The notes: a model not told the origin generated them from the sequence alone. A stretch of DNA of 38,118 bases from Clostridium sp. (GCA_023664605.1 JAMPFF010000025.1:1-38118); one strand, 5' to 3'; counted from the first letter of the stretch, positions 24,524-34,993 are shown. Numbers and translations are program-made.

Positions 24524-25795
24524 TTAATCGCTTTGTTTATTATCATCCATCTTCTTACATTTTACGCCAAACGCCCGCAGGTCTTTGCAGATATCCTCAT
24601 ATCCTCTTTCAATATAGCGCCTGTTTTGTACGGTCGTGATGCCGTCCGCCGCCGCGCCCGCAATCGCTAATGCCGCGCCGCCGCGCAGTTCTTCCGCCTC
24701 CAGGCAGGCTCCGTGCAGACGCCCGATACCCTCTACGAAAACCCTGTTGTCCTGCACGTTTATATGCGCGCCCATTTTCACAAGTTCCGGCACGATACGG
24801 AAACGGTTTTCAAAAATCGTCTCTTCCAGAACGCCTTCTCCCTCGGCAAGCGTCATTGCCGTTAAAAAAGCCGACTGTAAATCCGTAGGAAATCCCGGAT
24901 AGCTGTCCGTTTTCAGTTTTGGCGGCATTTTTCTTTTCTTTTTGCAGGCAATCTGCATACCGTCCGCATCCTCATGAATTTCGGCTCCCATACAAACCGC
25001 CGCCTGTATAACCGCACCCATCTGTGCATAAGGCGCTTCCTTTAGATAAATCTCGCCGCCGTTACACAGACAAGCCGCCAGATAAGTTCCCGCAACAATC
25101 CTGTCCGCCGGAACACGGTAGGAAATCTCATGCAGCGTATCCACGCCGCGGATAATCAATCTGTCCGTGCCGATGCCCTCAATACGCGCACCCGCCTGTT
25201 TTAAGAAATCGCATAAAATATAAATCTCCGGCTCTCTGGCCGCATTTTCAATCACCGTCTCGCCTTTTGCAAGCACGGCCGCCAGTACAAGGTTTTCCGT
25301 CGCACCCACGCTGACAAACGGCAGTCTGTGTACAGCTCCCGTCAGCCCCGCTGTCTGCGCCGTAAAACCGTCTTCTCTTTCTTCGATGGTAACGCCCATC
25401 TTCCTAAGCCCCTGTAAATGCAAATCTATCGGCCTTTGTCCTATCACACAGCCGCCCGGATACTGCATACTGACGCTTCCTGTCCGGGCCAGCAGCGCAC
25501 CGAGTAAGGTAATCGACGAGCGCATCATGCGGACGGAATCCTGCGGCATGATACAATCCGCCACCTGTCTTGCATCCACTCTTACGGTATGTCCTTTTCT
25601 CTCTATCGTACAGCACAAACTCTCCATCAGCCGCAGCATATGATGCACATCGCTGATAAGCGGACAATTCTCTATCTCGCAGGTTCCATCTATCAAAAGA
25701 GCTGCCGCCAGAACCGGCAGGACTGCATTTTTAGAACCCTGTACCTTAATCTGACCATTCAGACAGTTTCCACCATATATCTGAATCGCATCCAT
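24524..25795 (-). CDS. murA: UDP-GlcNAc 1-carboxyvinyltransferase
   Basis: First committed step of peptidoglycan synthesis, transfer of enolpyruvate to UDP-N-acetylglucosamine; 423 residues. GSKNAVLPVLAAALL is at the N-terminus. The active loop PGGCVIGQRPIDLHLQGL has Cys116, the residue alkylated by fosfomycin, so the enzyme is of the sensitive type. GAGG is seven bases before the ATG. A murA gene in this dcw position is unusual; murG and murB are expected here in Bacillus. A second murA elsewhere is common in Firmicutes but cannot be judged. Confidence 0.96.
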   Translation of the reverse strand: MDAIQIYGGNCLNGQIKVQGSKNAVLPVLAAALLIDGTCEIENCPLISDVHHMLRLMESLCCTIERKGHTVRVDARQVADCIMPQDSVRMMRSSITLLGALLARTGSVSMQYPGGCVIGQRPIDLHLQGLRKMGVTIEEREDGFTAQTAGLTGAVHRLPFVSVGATENLVLAAVLAKGETVIENAAREPEIYILCDFLKQAGARIEGIGTDRLIIRGVDTLHEISYRVPADRIVAGTYLAACLCNGGEIYLKEAPYAQMGAVIQAAVCMGAEIHEDADGMQIACKKKRKMPPKLKTDSYPGFPTDLQSAFLTAMTLAEGEGVLEETIFENRFRIVPELVKMGAHINVQDNRVFVEGIGRLHGACLEAEELRGGAALAIAGAAADGITTVQNRRYIERGYEDICKDLRAFGVKCKKMDDNKQSD

Positions 25796-25882
25796 AGCAA
25801 AACCTCAAAGCAGATAATAATATATGACCTACTTTATCTATATGGAAAAAACTGCAAAAATTATCTCGTCCAAATCAAATCT

Positions 25883-27055
25883 TTATAAGTCTTTTAAGCG
25901 TATTCCCTTGGCCACACTCAGCACAAGGCCGATTTCAATAAGCAAAAATACGACGGAAGTGCCTCCATAACTGATGAAAGGAAGTGAAATTCCCGTATTC
26001 GGAATGGTATTTGTAACAACGGCTATGTTTAGAATGACCTGTATCGCAATATGTCCAAGCACGCCCACCACCAAAAGCGCGCCGAATAAGTCAGGCGCAT
26101 TATTGGCAATCACCATAAAACGCCATATTAACATAATGAACATCAAAATGACCGCAATCGCGCCAAACAATCCAAGTTCTTCACAGATAATGGAAAAAAT
26201 CATATCGTTCTGCGCCTCCGGTATAAAGCCCAGCTTTTGCTTGCTCGCTCCCAGACCTTTTCCGAGAATGCCGCCGGAACCGATTGCATACAGCCCCTGC
26301 AATGTCTGGAACCCTTTTCCGCTGGCATATGCCTCCGGATTGAGCCACGCTAAAATACGGCCGCCGCGGAAACCTAATTCATCCGCACCGGACTCCGCCA
26401 TCTTCACAATCACAAAAACAATAAGGGCCGCTCCGGCAAGCGCCGCCAGACCTAAAAGAATAAATCTCTTATAGTCCGGACACGACACAAATAACATCAA
26501 CACCGCTATCCCCATAACGATAATGGCGGAACTTAGATTCTCCGTAATCTGCCATAACATAACGGCAATCGGCACGGGTACGATAAGCACCGTGTAAAAA
26601 CCCTTTCTGTTACGGATTTTTTTCCCCATCGTACATATCATGCTCGCCAGAAAAAGAATCATCCCCAGTTTGGCAACCTCCGCAGGCTGTAAGGAAATAC
26701 CGGCGATACGCAGCCATCTTCTCGCGCCGTGCGATTCATATCCGAACGGGATAACCAAAAGAATCAGCGCCACGGAAACGATATAACCCAGCACGGCGAA
26801 GCGTTCCCAGAAATGATACGGGATATTTGCCACCACCATCATCACGACAATCCCCAGGATGGACGCCCAGAGCTGTTTCCTGAAATACCACGCGGAATCG
26901 CCGAACGTTAAATTTGCCTCGTAGGAACTTGTGGAATATACCATCACAAGCCCAAAGCCTAGCAGGAAAATAACAATGAACAACAGGCTGTAGTCCATGT
27001 AATTGGCTATGCTATTCGATTTTTTCCCGGTTCGGGACAATACTCTTTCCGCCAC
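25883..27055 (-). CDS. ftsW: SEDS peptidoglycan polymerase FtsW/SpoVE
   Basis: Multi-helix membrane glycosyltransferase of the SEDS family, 390 residues, which polymerises lipid II together with a class B PBP. About ten helices are visible, with family motifs SHGARRWLRIAG, QPAEVAKLGMILF, GKGLGASKQKLGFIPEAQND and ISYGGTS. The start at 27055 (GTG) has AAAGGA nine bases upstream; a GTG three codons earlier overlaps the murD stop but sits directly on that site. Whether it serves division, sporulation (SpoVE) or both cannot be read; only one such gene is in the window. Confidence 0.92.
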   Translation of the reverse strand: MAERVLSRTGKKSNSIANYMDYSLLFIVIFLLGFGLVMVYSTSSYEANLTFGDSAWYFRKQLWASILGIVVMMVVANIPYHFWERFAVLGYIVSVALILLVIPFGYESHGARRWLRIAGISLQPAEVAKLGMILFLASMICTMGKKIRNRKGFYTVLIVPVPIAVMLWQITENLSSAIIVMGIAVLMLFVSCPDYKRFILLGLAALAGAALIVFVIVKMAESGADELGFRGGRILAWLNPEAYASGKGFQTLQGLYAIGSGGILGKGLGASKQKLGFIPEAQNDMIFSIICEELGLFGAIAVILMFIMLIWRFMVIANNAPDLFGALLVVGVLGHIAIQVILNIAVVTNTIPNTGISLPFISYGGTSVVFLLIEIGLVLSVAKGIRLKDL

Positions 27056-27060
27056 GCCTG

Positions 27061-28440
27061 TCACTCCTTTAACTGATTTACAAACTCTTTAAACTCTTTT
27101 CCTCTGACTTCGTAATTCGCAAACATCCCCCAGCTTGCGCAGGCCGGCGAAAGAAGCACCGCGTCTCCTGCCTCTGCCTGTTCCACACAGATGTCTAAAG
27201 CCTCCCTAAACGTATCCGCCATCACAATATTGGCAATACCGTGCGCCTTTGCGCAGGCGGCAATCTTATCCCTTGTCTGGCCGATTAAGACAAGGCATTT
27301 TACCTTGCCGTCAAAAGCTTCTATCCATTCGTCATACTCGCTCTGCTTATCATAGCCGCCGCCAATCAGGACGGTCGGCCTATCCATCGCCTTAATGCCC
27401 TGTATCGCCGCGTCGGGATTGGTCGCCTTGGAATCATTATAATAATCCACGCCCCGTTTCGACGCTACAAATTCTATTCTATGTTCCACCGCCTTAAAAC
27501 TTTTTACAACTGTTAATATCGTCTCCATCGGCACATCCATGGACTGTGCGATGGCAATCGCCGCCATCACGTTTTCCACGTTGCAGACGCCCACCAGATT
27601 CATCTCATGAATGTTCATCAGCCTTTCCACATGGGAACCTTTTGCCTGACAGATATCCTCCCCGTCCAGATACAGACCGTCGTCCAGCTTTCTTACGGAA
27701 GAAAAATAAATTACCCTTGCCGGACACCTTTTCCCAAACGCCCTTGTATATTCATTTTCATAATTTAAAACGCAGACGTCCTGCTTCGTCTGATTGCGGG
27801 TGATACTCTCCTTTGCCGCAATATAATTTTCCATGGTGTGGTGCCTGTTTAAATGGTCGGGCGTAATATTCAAAATCGCGGATACCGCAGGATGAAAAGC
27901 CTCTATCGTCTCTAACTGGAAACTGCTGATTTCCGCCACCGTAACCGTGTCATCCTTTGCGGATAACGCCGTCAGCGTATAGGGATTGCCGATATTTCCC
28001 ACCACATAGACGCTCTCATAATGCGCTTTCATAATTTCGCCCACCAAAGAAGTTGTCGTCGTTTTCCCGTTTGTTCCGGTAATCGCCACTACCTTTCCTC
28101 TTCCAAGTTCGTAGGCCAATTCGATTTCTCCCCATATCTTCACACCCCGCTTACGAAAATCATCGGCTAACGGCGCGTCAACCGGTACGCCCGGACTTAA
28201 AATCACAAGTTCTATGGACTCTCTTACCGCATCCGGCAAAACGCCCGTTATCACTTGTACGTTTTCTATCTTCTCCCCGCCGCAGGCGTCCGCAAGCTTT
28301 TTTTCCACTTCCTCTTTCTTCACCTTGTCGTTTTCGTCATAAAGAACCGGACAGGCGCCCGCCTTACATAATGCTTTTGCCGCCCCGATACCGCTGATGC
28401 CGGTTCCTACGACCAGTACTTTTTTATTCTCTAATTCCAT
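27061..28440 (-). CDS. murD: UDP-N-acetylmuramoylalanine-D-glutamate ligase
   Basis: Cytoplasmic Mur ligase adding D-glutamate to UDP-MurNAc-L-Ala; 459 residues from the chosen start. The N-terminal domain has VVGTGISGIGAAKAL, the ATP site is AITGTNGKTTTTSLVGEI, the central domain has NITPDHLNRH and VNDSKATNPD-type residues (YYNDSKATNPDAA), and the C-terminal region has SPACASWGMF. The ATG at 28440 has AGGG nearby and follows mraY by 20 bases. The longer frame to 28545 overlaps mraY and is not needed. Confidence 0.97.
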   Translation of the reverse strand: MELENKKVLVVGTGISGIGAAKALCKAGACPVLYDENDKVKKEEVEKKLADACGGEKIENVQVITGVLPDAVRESIELVILSPGVPVDAPLADDFRKRGVKIWGEIELAYELGRGKVVAITGTNGKTTTTSLVGEIMKAHYESVYVVGNIGNPYTLTALSAKDDTVTVAEISSFQLETIEAFHPAVSAILNITPDHLNRHHTMENYIAAKESITRNQTKQDVCVLNYENEYTRAFGKRCPARVIYFSSVRKLDDGLYLDGEDICQAKGSHVERLMNIHEMNLVGVCNVENVMAAIAIAQSMDVPMETILTVVKSFKAVEHRIEFVASKRGVDYYNDSKATNPDAAIQGIKAMDRPTVLIGGGYDKQSEYDEWIEAFDGKVKCLVLIGQTRDKIAACAKAHGIANIVMADTFREALDICVEQAEAGDAVLLSPACASWGMFANYEVRGKEFKEFVNQLKE

Positions 28441-28460
28441 CTTTTCCCTATATCCTTCCT

Positions 28461-29417
28461 TCAGATTCCCATAAGCGCCACAAGGCAAAGCAGCGCCGTA
28501 ATAATCGAAAAAACTGCCACCACTCTTGTCTCCGACCATCCGCACAGCTCAAAATGGTGGTGGATGGGAGCCATTTTAAAAATACGTTTTCCACCCGTCA
28601 TTTTAAAGTAAGAAACTTGTATGACGACAGACAGCACTTCTATCACATAAATAAAGGCTACGATTGCCAAAAAAATCGGCATTTGCAGCATATAAGCAGT
28701 CGCCGCCACAAAACCGCCAAGCGCGAGGGAACCCGTATCCCCCATAAAAACGCTGGCCGGATATACATTGAACAGTAAAAAACCAAGCAGCGCGCCGACT
28801 ACCGCACAAGTCACCGGTTCAATCCCGCTGTGAAGCCCTATGGCAACAACCGTAAAAAAAGTGGCAATTAAAACCGTAACGGAACTTGCCAGGCCGTCCA
28901 GGCCGTCCGTAAAGTTCGCCCCGTTCACCGTACCAATGACAATAAAGAACAAAAGCGGTATGTTAAAAACGCCAAAGTCCAGATATTTCCCCGGAAAAAA
29001 CGGAATTCTCATGGCAAGGGAAACATCCGTATACTGCGTAATATAATAAGCAAATATACCCGTTACCAGAATCTGTAACGCCATTTTCTGCCACGCATGC
29101 AGCCCCATGGAACGTTTTAAAACAACCTTGATGTAATCATCCAGAAAGCCAATCAATCCGAATCCCAGCGTTACAAACAGAATCGGGATAATGCGCGGAT
29201 ACTCTTTTACATAAAGAATCGAGGTAAGAACAACGCTGATTAGGATTAAAATGCCTCCCATTGTCGGCGTACCGTTTTTTTTCAGATGCTCCTTAGGACC
29301 CTCATCCCTCACCGTCTGCCCGACTTTTAACCGCTTTAAAAAAGGAATCACAACCGGTCCCAGAATCACACTGATTGCAAACGATATAATCACTGACATC
29401 AAAATGGTAGTGTTCAT
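28461..29417 (-). CDS. mraY: Phospho-MurNAc-pentapeptide transferase
   Basis: Membrane enzyme that makes lipid I from UDP-MurNAc-pentapeptide and undecaprenyl phosphate; 318 residues with about ten helices. Catalytic motifs are GFLDDYIKVVLKRSMGL, NFTDGLDGLA, and MAPIHHHFELCGWSE. GAGG is close before the ATG. It lies 24 bases after the second PBP gene and before murD, the standard order except that murE and murF are missing. Confidence 0.97.
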   Translation of the reverse strand: MNTTILMSVIISFAISVILGPVVIPFLKRLKVGQTVRDEGPKEHLKKNGTPTMGGILILISVVLTSILYVKEYPRIIPILFVTLGFGLIGFLDDYIKVVLKRSMGLHAWQKMALQILVTGIFAYYITQYTDVSLAMRIPFFPGKYLDFGVFNIPLLFFIVIGTVNGANFTDGLDGLASSVTVLIATFFTVVAIGLHSGIEPVTCAVVGALLGFLLFNVYPASVFMGDTGSLALGGFVAATAYMLQMPIFLAIVAFIYVIEVLSVVIQVSYFKMTGGKRIFKMAPIHHHFELCGWSETRVVAVFSIITALLCLVALMGI

Positions 29418-29441
29418 TCCCTCACCATGCTCCTTTATGTT

Positions 29442-31202
29442 TTACTCATGCTTACCTTTGTTATTATAATCCATCTTTTCCAAATAAGGAAGAATATTTT
29501 CAAAAAGCTGTCTGACAACCGGCGCGGCAATCTGCCCTCCGTAATAGGTTCCCTGTGGATTATTGATGATACAGACCGCCAGCACAGTGGGATTATCCGC
29601 CGGGGCAAACCCCATAAAAGAAGCGATATACTTTCCGCTCCCCCTTGGCAGCGTCTGGCTTGTCGCCGTCTTGCCGCCTATCCGGTATCCTTCGATATAG
29701 GCGTTTTTGCCGCCGCCGTTTTCCACGACCTGTTCTAACAGATAGCGCATTGTCTCTGAAGTTTCGGCCGATACGATATTATCTTTTACCTGATAGGCAA
29801 ACGACTTGCTGTCCGTGCCATCCGCATTCGCCGTACGCACCCCGAAATGCGGCGTCACGCGCCTGCCGCCATTCACAATCGAGGCAGCCGTTACCGCCAG
29901 TTGAATCGGCGTAATCTGAAAGGATTGCCCGAACGAAATGGTAGCTAATTCCACCTGCCCGATATTTTCTTTTTTGTGCATGATGGTTCCCGCCTCGCCG
30001 GGCAGGTCAATCCCTGTTTTATCAAGCAGCCCGAACTGCTTAAAATATTTATAGTAATTATCCACGCCAAGCCGCAATCCTACCGTTACAAACACCGGAT
30101 TACAGGAGTTCATTGTCGCCTGCACGAAGTTCTCCGCCCCGTGTCCTGCAATTTTATGGCAGCGGATACGCCTGTCTCCTACCATCACATACCCCGGACA
30201 GTTAAAGGTATCGTTTACGGTGACAACGCCCTCCTCTAACGCCGCGGCGGCCGTTACCGTCTTAAAGGTGGAACCCGGCTCATACGTATCGTTAATGCAG
30301 CCGTTACGCCACATGGCGTTTAACAGTTCCTGCTTCTTTTCTTCACTAAGACCCGCTTCCTCGGCGTCACCCGGCAGCGTATACGGATTGTTTAAATCAA
30401 ATTCCGGCACATTGACCATCGCCATCAGTTCCCCGTTTTGCGGATTCATCACAATAATGGAAACGCTCTCAGCCTGTTTCGTTTCCATCGTCTGCATGGC
30501 AAGCTGCGTCGCATAGCTTTGGATATTCATATCCAGACTGATATACAAGTCCTGTCCGTTTACCGGCTCTATCCGCTCTTCTCCCGCTTCCGGCACTTCC
30601 ACGCCCTTGGCGTCCGTCACCATTAGAATCGTTCCCGCTTCGCCCCGCAAATATTCCTCATAGATCACTTCCAGACCGATAATGCCCTGATTATCGCCGC
30701 CTGTAAAGCCAAGCACCTTGGACGCCAGATAGTCATACGGATAATATCTTTTATAGTCTTCGTCCACCTTGACCCCCGCCAGCTCATAGCTGCGGATGAT
30801 ATCGCCGACCGACTTATCGACATTGCTCTTTATTTTTTCAATGGAGGAATATTTCTCCACACGCTTCCTGACATATTCCTCCGAAAGTTCCAGTTCCTTT
30901 GAAAGCGCTTCTATGACCTTTTCGGCGTCCTCTATCTGATTATGGATGACCGATATCGTACACACCGTCTTATTATCTGCAAGGATTTCCCCGTTTGCGT
31001 CAATGATTCTGCCTCTGGCCGCCTTGATGCTGCGCTCCCTCTCATGTAATTCCTTTGCCTTCTGCGTATAGTATTCCGACTGAAACACCATCAAATAGAC
31101 AAGCCTGCCTATCAGTATCATAAAAGCGGCCAGACATAAAAACATAACCGTAACCGTCTTGTTCCTGTGAAATGTTCTGTGTGCATTCTCTTCTTTATTC
31201 AT
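29442..31202 (-). CDS. Class B penicillin-binding protein (SpoVD/FtsI-like)
   Basis: Septal peptidoglycan transpeptidase of 586 residues from the chosen ATG. One N-terminal helix (about 17-40) is followed by the dimerisation domain (GRIIDANGEILA) and the transpeptidase domain with Ser311-x-x-Lys314 (STFK) and SCN at 366-368. The third motif reads KTA (511-513) instead of the usual KTG. No PASTA domain is present. The ATG at 31202 is preferred to a GTG six codons earlier. It is the second of two consecutive PBP genes; the pair recalls pbpB-spoVD of Bacillus, but which one serves sporulation cannot be read. Confidence 0.92.
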   Translation of the reverse strand: MNKEENAHRTFHRNKTVTVMFLCLAAFMILIGRLVYLMVFQSEYYTQKAKELHERERSIKAARGRIIDANGEILADNKTVCTISVIHNQIEDAEKVIEALSKELELSEEYVRKRVEKYSSIEKIKSNVDKSVGDIIRSYELAGVKVDEDYKRYYPYDYLASKVLGFTGGDNQGIIGLEVIYEEYLRGEAGTILMVTDAKGVEVPEAGEERIEPVNGQDLYISLDMNIQSYATQLAMQTMETKQAESVSIIVMNPQNGELMAMVNVPEFDLNNPYTLPGDAEEAGLSEEKKQELLNAMWRNGCINDTYEPGSTFKTVTAAAALEEGVVTVNDTFNCPGYVMVGDRRIRCHKIAGHGAENFVQATMNSCNPVFVTVGLRLGVDNYYKYFKQFGLLDKTGIDLPGEAGTIMHKKENIGQVELATISFGQSFQITPIQLAVTAASIVNGGRRVTPHFGVRTANADGTDSKSFAYQVKDNIVSAETSETMRYLLEQVVENGGGKNAYIEGYRIGGKTATSQTLPRGSGKYIASFMGFAPADNPTVLAVCIINNPQGTYYGGQIAAPVVRQLFENILPYLEKMDYNNKGKHE

Positions 31203-31292
31203 TCTGCAAGAAAACCTCACAAAAAGGTATTAATATAATTTATTACCGTTTTTATGAGGTTATTCATATGTGTGCAGGATTCTCTTCACACT

Positions 31293-33518
31293 TTATATGC
31301 CAAAATCATTATCATCATTCGGATTATTATCTACCGGCGGCTCTCCGACGCCGCTTGCCGCGCTGCCATCTTCTATATTGATAATCAGCGCATCATCATT
31401 GACGACGGCTCCCGTCTCCGGGTCCACCAGATAGCCGGTGGCAGGGTCTTTTAAATAGCCGCTTTCAGCGTCAAGCGGAAATTCTTTCCATATCGCGCTG
31501 CCATCTTCTTTCGGCGTCTCTTCTCCGTTTTCCGTCTCTTCGCCTTCCGCGCCCTCTTCCGGCTCCGTACTTTCCTCTTCTTCCTGCGGCGTATATATCT
31601 GCATCTGCAGTTCTTCGAGTTCCTCTATTTCTTTCTCGGTAAGTTCCTCGGTCATAAAAATATTCAGATAAGGAAGCACCTCCGTCAGGATTTTGCGCAC
31701 GATTCTGGTCGCATACTTAGCGTCGTCCTGCTGCCCCACATTCGGTCTGTCCACCACTACATAAATCGCAATCTCCGGATTGTCCGCCGGCGCATATCCC
31801 ATGAAAGATACCACATACTGGTGGTTACCGCGGGGAAGCGTTTCTGCCGTACCCGTCTTGCCGCCTATCATGTATCCCGCCGGTCTTGCAGTCTTACCGG
31901 TTCCATGCTCTCCCGTTACCACCTGATTGCAGTATTCCAGTATCGTATCGCTTGTAGACTGCGATATGGTCTGCTTTAAAATTCTGGGCGTGATATTTTC
32001 CACCGTTGCGCCGTCCGACGTCGTAATCTTGCTGACAACATGGGGTTCATAATAATAACCGCCGTTAATCAAAGAACAGAATCCCGTAATCATCTGAATC
32101 ATGGACGCGTTAAAGCCCTGTCCGAAAGAACACGTCGCCAGCTCCGTCTGGCGCATATTGGTTTTATTATAGACAAGGGACGCCGTTCTCGACTCCCCCG
32201 CAAGGTCGATATTGGTCTTTAACCCGAAACCGAATGCGTGCTGATAGTCGATAAATTTATCTTTGCCCAACGCAAAGGAAACATTCATTAAAACAACGTT
32301 ACAGGAACGTTCCACTCCCTCTGCCACGGAAAGGTCGCCGTCGCCATATATCTGGTGGCACTTGATTTCATGGTCGCCTACCTCCAGCTTTCCCGTACAG
32401 TTATAGTGTTCATTTCCGGTAATCGCGCCGCTTTCCAGAGCCGCCGCTACGGTAAAAGGTTTTGCCACGGAGCCGGGTTCATAGGTATCGACAATACAAA
32501 AATTCTTCCACAGGGCATCTAAATGCCTGTACATCGCCTCATCATCCATATCCTTGATGATTTCCTCTGTCAGATACTCCCCCGTTTTTTTGCCCTGCTC
32601 GTCCAACTGCGGCATTCCTATCAGATTCTTGATATTTCTTGTATCGTTTAAGTCATAAGTGGGATAACTCGCCATGGCAAGCACATTGCCGGTATTGACC
32701 TCCATCATGATACAGCCAATATTTTCCGCGCCGTTTCCCGGCCTGTAGTTATCCTTATATTCTTCATTAAACTCCAATAAATACTTTTCGACAATATTCT
32801 GGATATTTGCATCTATCGTCGTCTGGATATTATAGCCGTCCTGTGCGGGAATCGTTGTCCTCTCCAGATTGGAATCGTTGTTCAGATATCCATACTGGCG
32901 GCCGTTGACGCCGCATAAAACATCATTATAATATTCTTCCAGCCCATACTGCCCCGCATTGTCGCTTCTGGTAAAACCGATGACGTCACAGGCAAGGGAA
33001 CCGTTCGGATATTCCCTTTTATACTCATCTTCAAACCAGATTCCTTTGATATGGGAGCCGTTTTCCTCATCTTTTTGCAGTTCCTTAAACTCCTCTACCT
33101 TATCATACGCCAGACGCTTTGCAAGGATGCGATAAGAAGAATTTGGGTGCGTTGCGATATAATTCCTGGTCTCACTGATATCAATGCCAAAAACGCTGTG
33201 TAACGCAACCAGGGTAGGCTCTAAATTTTCTTCATCATCCATAAGTACCTTTGTATCCAAAATGACATTATACACTTTGTTGCTGATAGCCAAAATGGTG
33301 CCGTTGGCATCCAGTATTTCTCCACGCTTAAAAGGTATTGTCACAGAATCATACTCCTGCTGCGACAATACCTGCTTTTTGTAATCCATTCCTTTATCCC
33401 TGTTTATCAAAATCAAGCGGGCGCTCAGCCCGACAAAGGCTATCAGTACAAACAGAAACAGTACCAATAACTTCTTCTGCATCTTAGTTGTAAAACGATT
33501 CACACGGCCCTGGCTCAT
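31293..33518 (-). CDS. Class B penicillin-binding protein with acidic tail
   Basis: Division transpeptidase of the FtsI/PbpB type, 741 residues, encoded directly after ftsL. One helix at about 15-38, dimerisation domain with RGEILDANGTILA, transpeptidase domain with Ser350-x-x-Lys353 (SVAK), SCN at 405-407 and KTG at 554-556. After about residue 615 comes a Glu-rich tail of about 125 residues with the imperfect repeat GYLKDPATGYLVDPETG and no PASTA domain. AGGGAG is six bases before the ATG. The tail is unusual and may be a partner-binding or wall-spanning segment. Confidence 0.93.
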   Translation of the reverse strand: MSQGRVNRFTTKMQKKLLVLFLFVLIAFVGLSARLILINRDKGMDYKKQVLSQQEYDSVTIPFKRGEILDANGTILAISNKVYNVILDTKVLMDDEENLEPTLVALHSVFGIDISETRNYIATHPNSSYRILAKRLAYDKVEEFKELQKDEENGSHIKGIWFEDEYKREYPNGSLACDVIGFTRSDNAGQYGLEEYYNDVLCGVNGRQYGYLNNDSNLERTTIPAQDGYNIQTTIDANIQNIVEKYLLEFNEEYKDNYRPGNGAENIGCIMMEVNTGNVLAMASYPTYDLNDTRNIKNLIGMPQLDEQGKKTGEYLTEEIIKDMDDEAMYRHLDALWKNFCIVDTYEPGSVAKPFTVAAALESGAITGNEHYNCTGKLEVGDHEIKCHQIYGDGDLSVAEGVERSCNVVLMNVSFALGKDKFIDYQHAFGFGLKTNIDLAGESRTASLVYNKTNMRQTELATCSFGQGFNASMIQMITGFCSLINGGYYYEPHVVSKITTSDGATVENITPRILKQTISQSTSDTILEYCNQVVTGEHGTGKTARPAGYMIGGKTGTAETLPRGNHQYVVSFMGYAPADNPEIAIYVVVDRPNVGQQDDAKYATRIVRKILTEVLPYLNIFMTEELTEKEIEELEELQMQIYTPQEEEESTEPEEGAEGEETENGEETPKEDGSAIWKEFPLDAESGYLKDPATGYLVDPETGAVVNDDALIINIEDGSAASGVGEPPVDNNPNDDNDFGI

Positions 33519-33543
33519 ATATATCTCCCTAAATAACGTTTGC

Positions 33544-34026
33544 CTATTCCGGGATGGCAGCCATCTGTTTCACATAATCGTTGTTTTCGCTTTGGAAAGT
33601 AACAATCTGCCCCTCTTTTGCATACTGCATACCCAATTCCTGAATAGCAACTCTTCTGACTTCTTCTAAATCTATACTACTTGTTATTCTATTATATTCT
33701 TCGTCATTTGCAAGCCTTAAATCGTTTAATTCGTTTTCCAGTCTGGAAATATTTTTAATACTGTTTGTAATATCCGACTGTAACTTAATATAGCTTACCA
33801 GAATGAAACCCGTCGCAAACAGCGCAAGACTCAAAAACAACACATATCCCGCGCTCATATGCTCCGCTTTTTCACGGTTTTTTCTTGCCGTATTGCTTAA
33901 TTTCTTTTTCGGTCTCTGTTCTATTTCCCTTGTAACATCCAGCTTTCTAACCGCGCTGCCCTGTATGTATCTGCCATTTCGCGCCTGCGCATTGGCTGTG
34001 GATGTTCTTTTCTGCACTGCTGCCAT
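33544..34026 (-). CDS. ftsL: FtsL-like division protein
   Basis: Small bitopic protein of 160 residues: a long basic cytoplasmic part, one helix at about 59-81 and an extracytoplasmic coiled coil (LQSDITNSIKNISRLENELN) ending in a GMQYAKEGQIVTF region, the FtsL/DivIC pattern. Sequence similarity in this family is low; identification rests on topology and on its place between rsmH and the PBP gene. The start follows the rsmH stop by 22 bases. Confidence 0.85.
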   Translation of the reverse strand: MAAVQKRTSTANAQARNGRYIQGSAVRKLDVTREIEQRPKKKLSNTARKNREKAEHMSAGYVLFLSLALFATGFILVSYIKLQSDITNSIKNISRLENELNDLRLANDEEYNRITSSIDLEEVRRVAIQELGMQYAKEGQIVTFQSENNDYVKQMAAIPE

Positions 34027-34048
34027 ACGTTCCCGATTCCTTCCTGTA

Positions 34049-34993
34049 TTAGTTCACGCTTTCCCGCTCGAAAACTCTTAATTTCGCGCTTTTAGACCTT
34101 TTATTTTTGCTTATCTCCTGCGGCGACGGCAATACCGGTTTTTTGAAAACCACCCTGCCCTGCGGTTTTTTACCGCATGTACAGACCGGAAAGTCCGGCG
34201 GGCAGATACAGGGATTTTCGTTTCGTTTAAACGCCGTTTTTACAATTCTGTCCTCCAGTGAATGAAAGGTGATGATACAAAGTCTTCCTCCCGGATTTAA
34301 GATTTGTATGAGTTCATCCAGTGAATTTCTTAAAATCTCCAATTCCCTGTTACATTCTATCCTGAGAGCCTGAAACGTTCTCTTAGAGGGATGTCCGCCG
34401 TTTCTCCGTCTTTTAATCGGAATGGCGGCTCTGATGATTTCATTCAACTGTTCCGTCGTCTCTATTTTGCTTTCTTTCCTTACCTGTACAATATGTTTGG
34501 CAATGTTTTTGGCAAACTGTTCTTCTCCATAATCCTTTATCACACGATAAAGCTCCATCTCCGAATAGGTATTGACAATATCCTTTGCACTTAACGACTG
34601 CCTGACGTCCATACGCATGTCCAAATCAGCGTCCAGCTTATAGGAAAATCCTCTCTCGGCGCAGTCTAACTGGTAGGACGATACGCCTAAATCCAGTATG
34701 ATACCGTCTACTTTCTCCACGCCGATATCCTGTAATATATTTTTGATATTGCAATAGTTATCCCTGACGATAACGACCTTATCCCCGAATGGTTCCAGCC
34801 TTTGGGCGGCCGCCTCTATCGCATCTTCATCCTGGTCGATACCGATAAGTTTTCCTTTTTCTCCTAACTTAGAGGCGAGCGCATAGGAATGTCCGCCGCC
34901 TCCAAGCGTTCCGTCTATGTATATTCCGTCGGGCTTTACCCTTAAGCTTTCGATTGTCTCCTTTAAAAGGACTGACGTATGTTTAAATTCCAT
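34049..34993 (-). CDS. rsmH: 16S rRNA m4C1402 methyltransferase
   Basis: S-adenosylmethionine-dependent enzyme (MraW) that methylates C1402 of 16S rRNA; 314 residues. [13 protein letters not shown], the cofactor site [45 protein letters not shown] and [12 protein letters not shown] are typical. Four cysteines near residue 260 ([12 protein letters not shown]) are found in many homologues. It is second in the operon, 76 bases after mraZ. Confidence 0.97.
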   Translation of the reverse strand: MEFKHTSVLLKETIESLRVKPDGIYIDGTLGGGGHSYALASKLGEKGKLIGIDQDEDAIEAAAQRLEPFGDKVVIVRDNYCNIKNILQDIGVEKVDGIILDLGVSSYQLDCAERGFSYKLDADLDMRMDVRQSLSAKDIVNTYSEMELYRVIKDYGEEQFAKNIAKHIVQVRKESKIETTEQLNEIIRAAIPIKRRRNGGHPSKRTFQALRIECNRELEILRNSLDELIQILNPGGRLCIITFHSLEDRIVKTAFKRNENPCICPPDFPVCTCGKKPQGRVVFKKPVLPSPQEISKNKRSKSAKLRVFERESVN

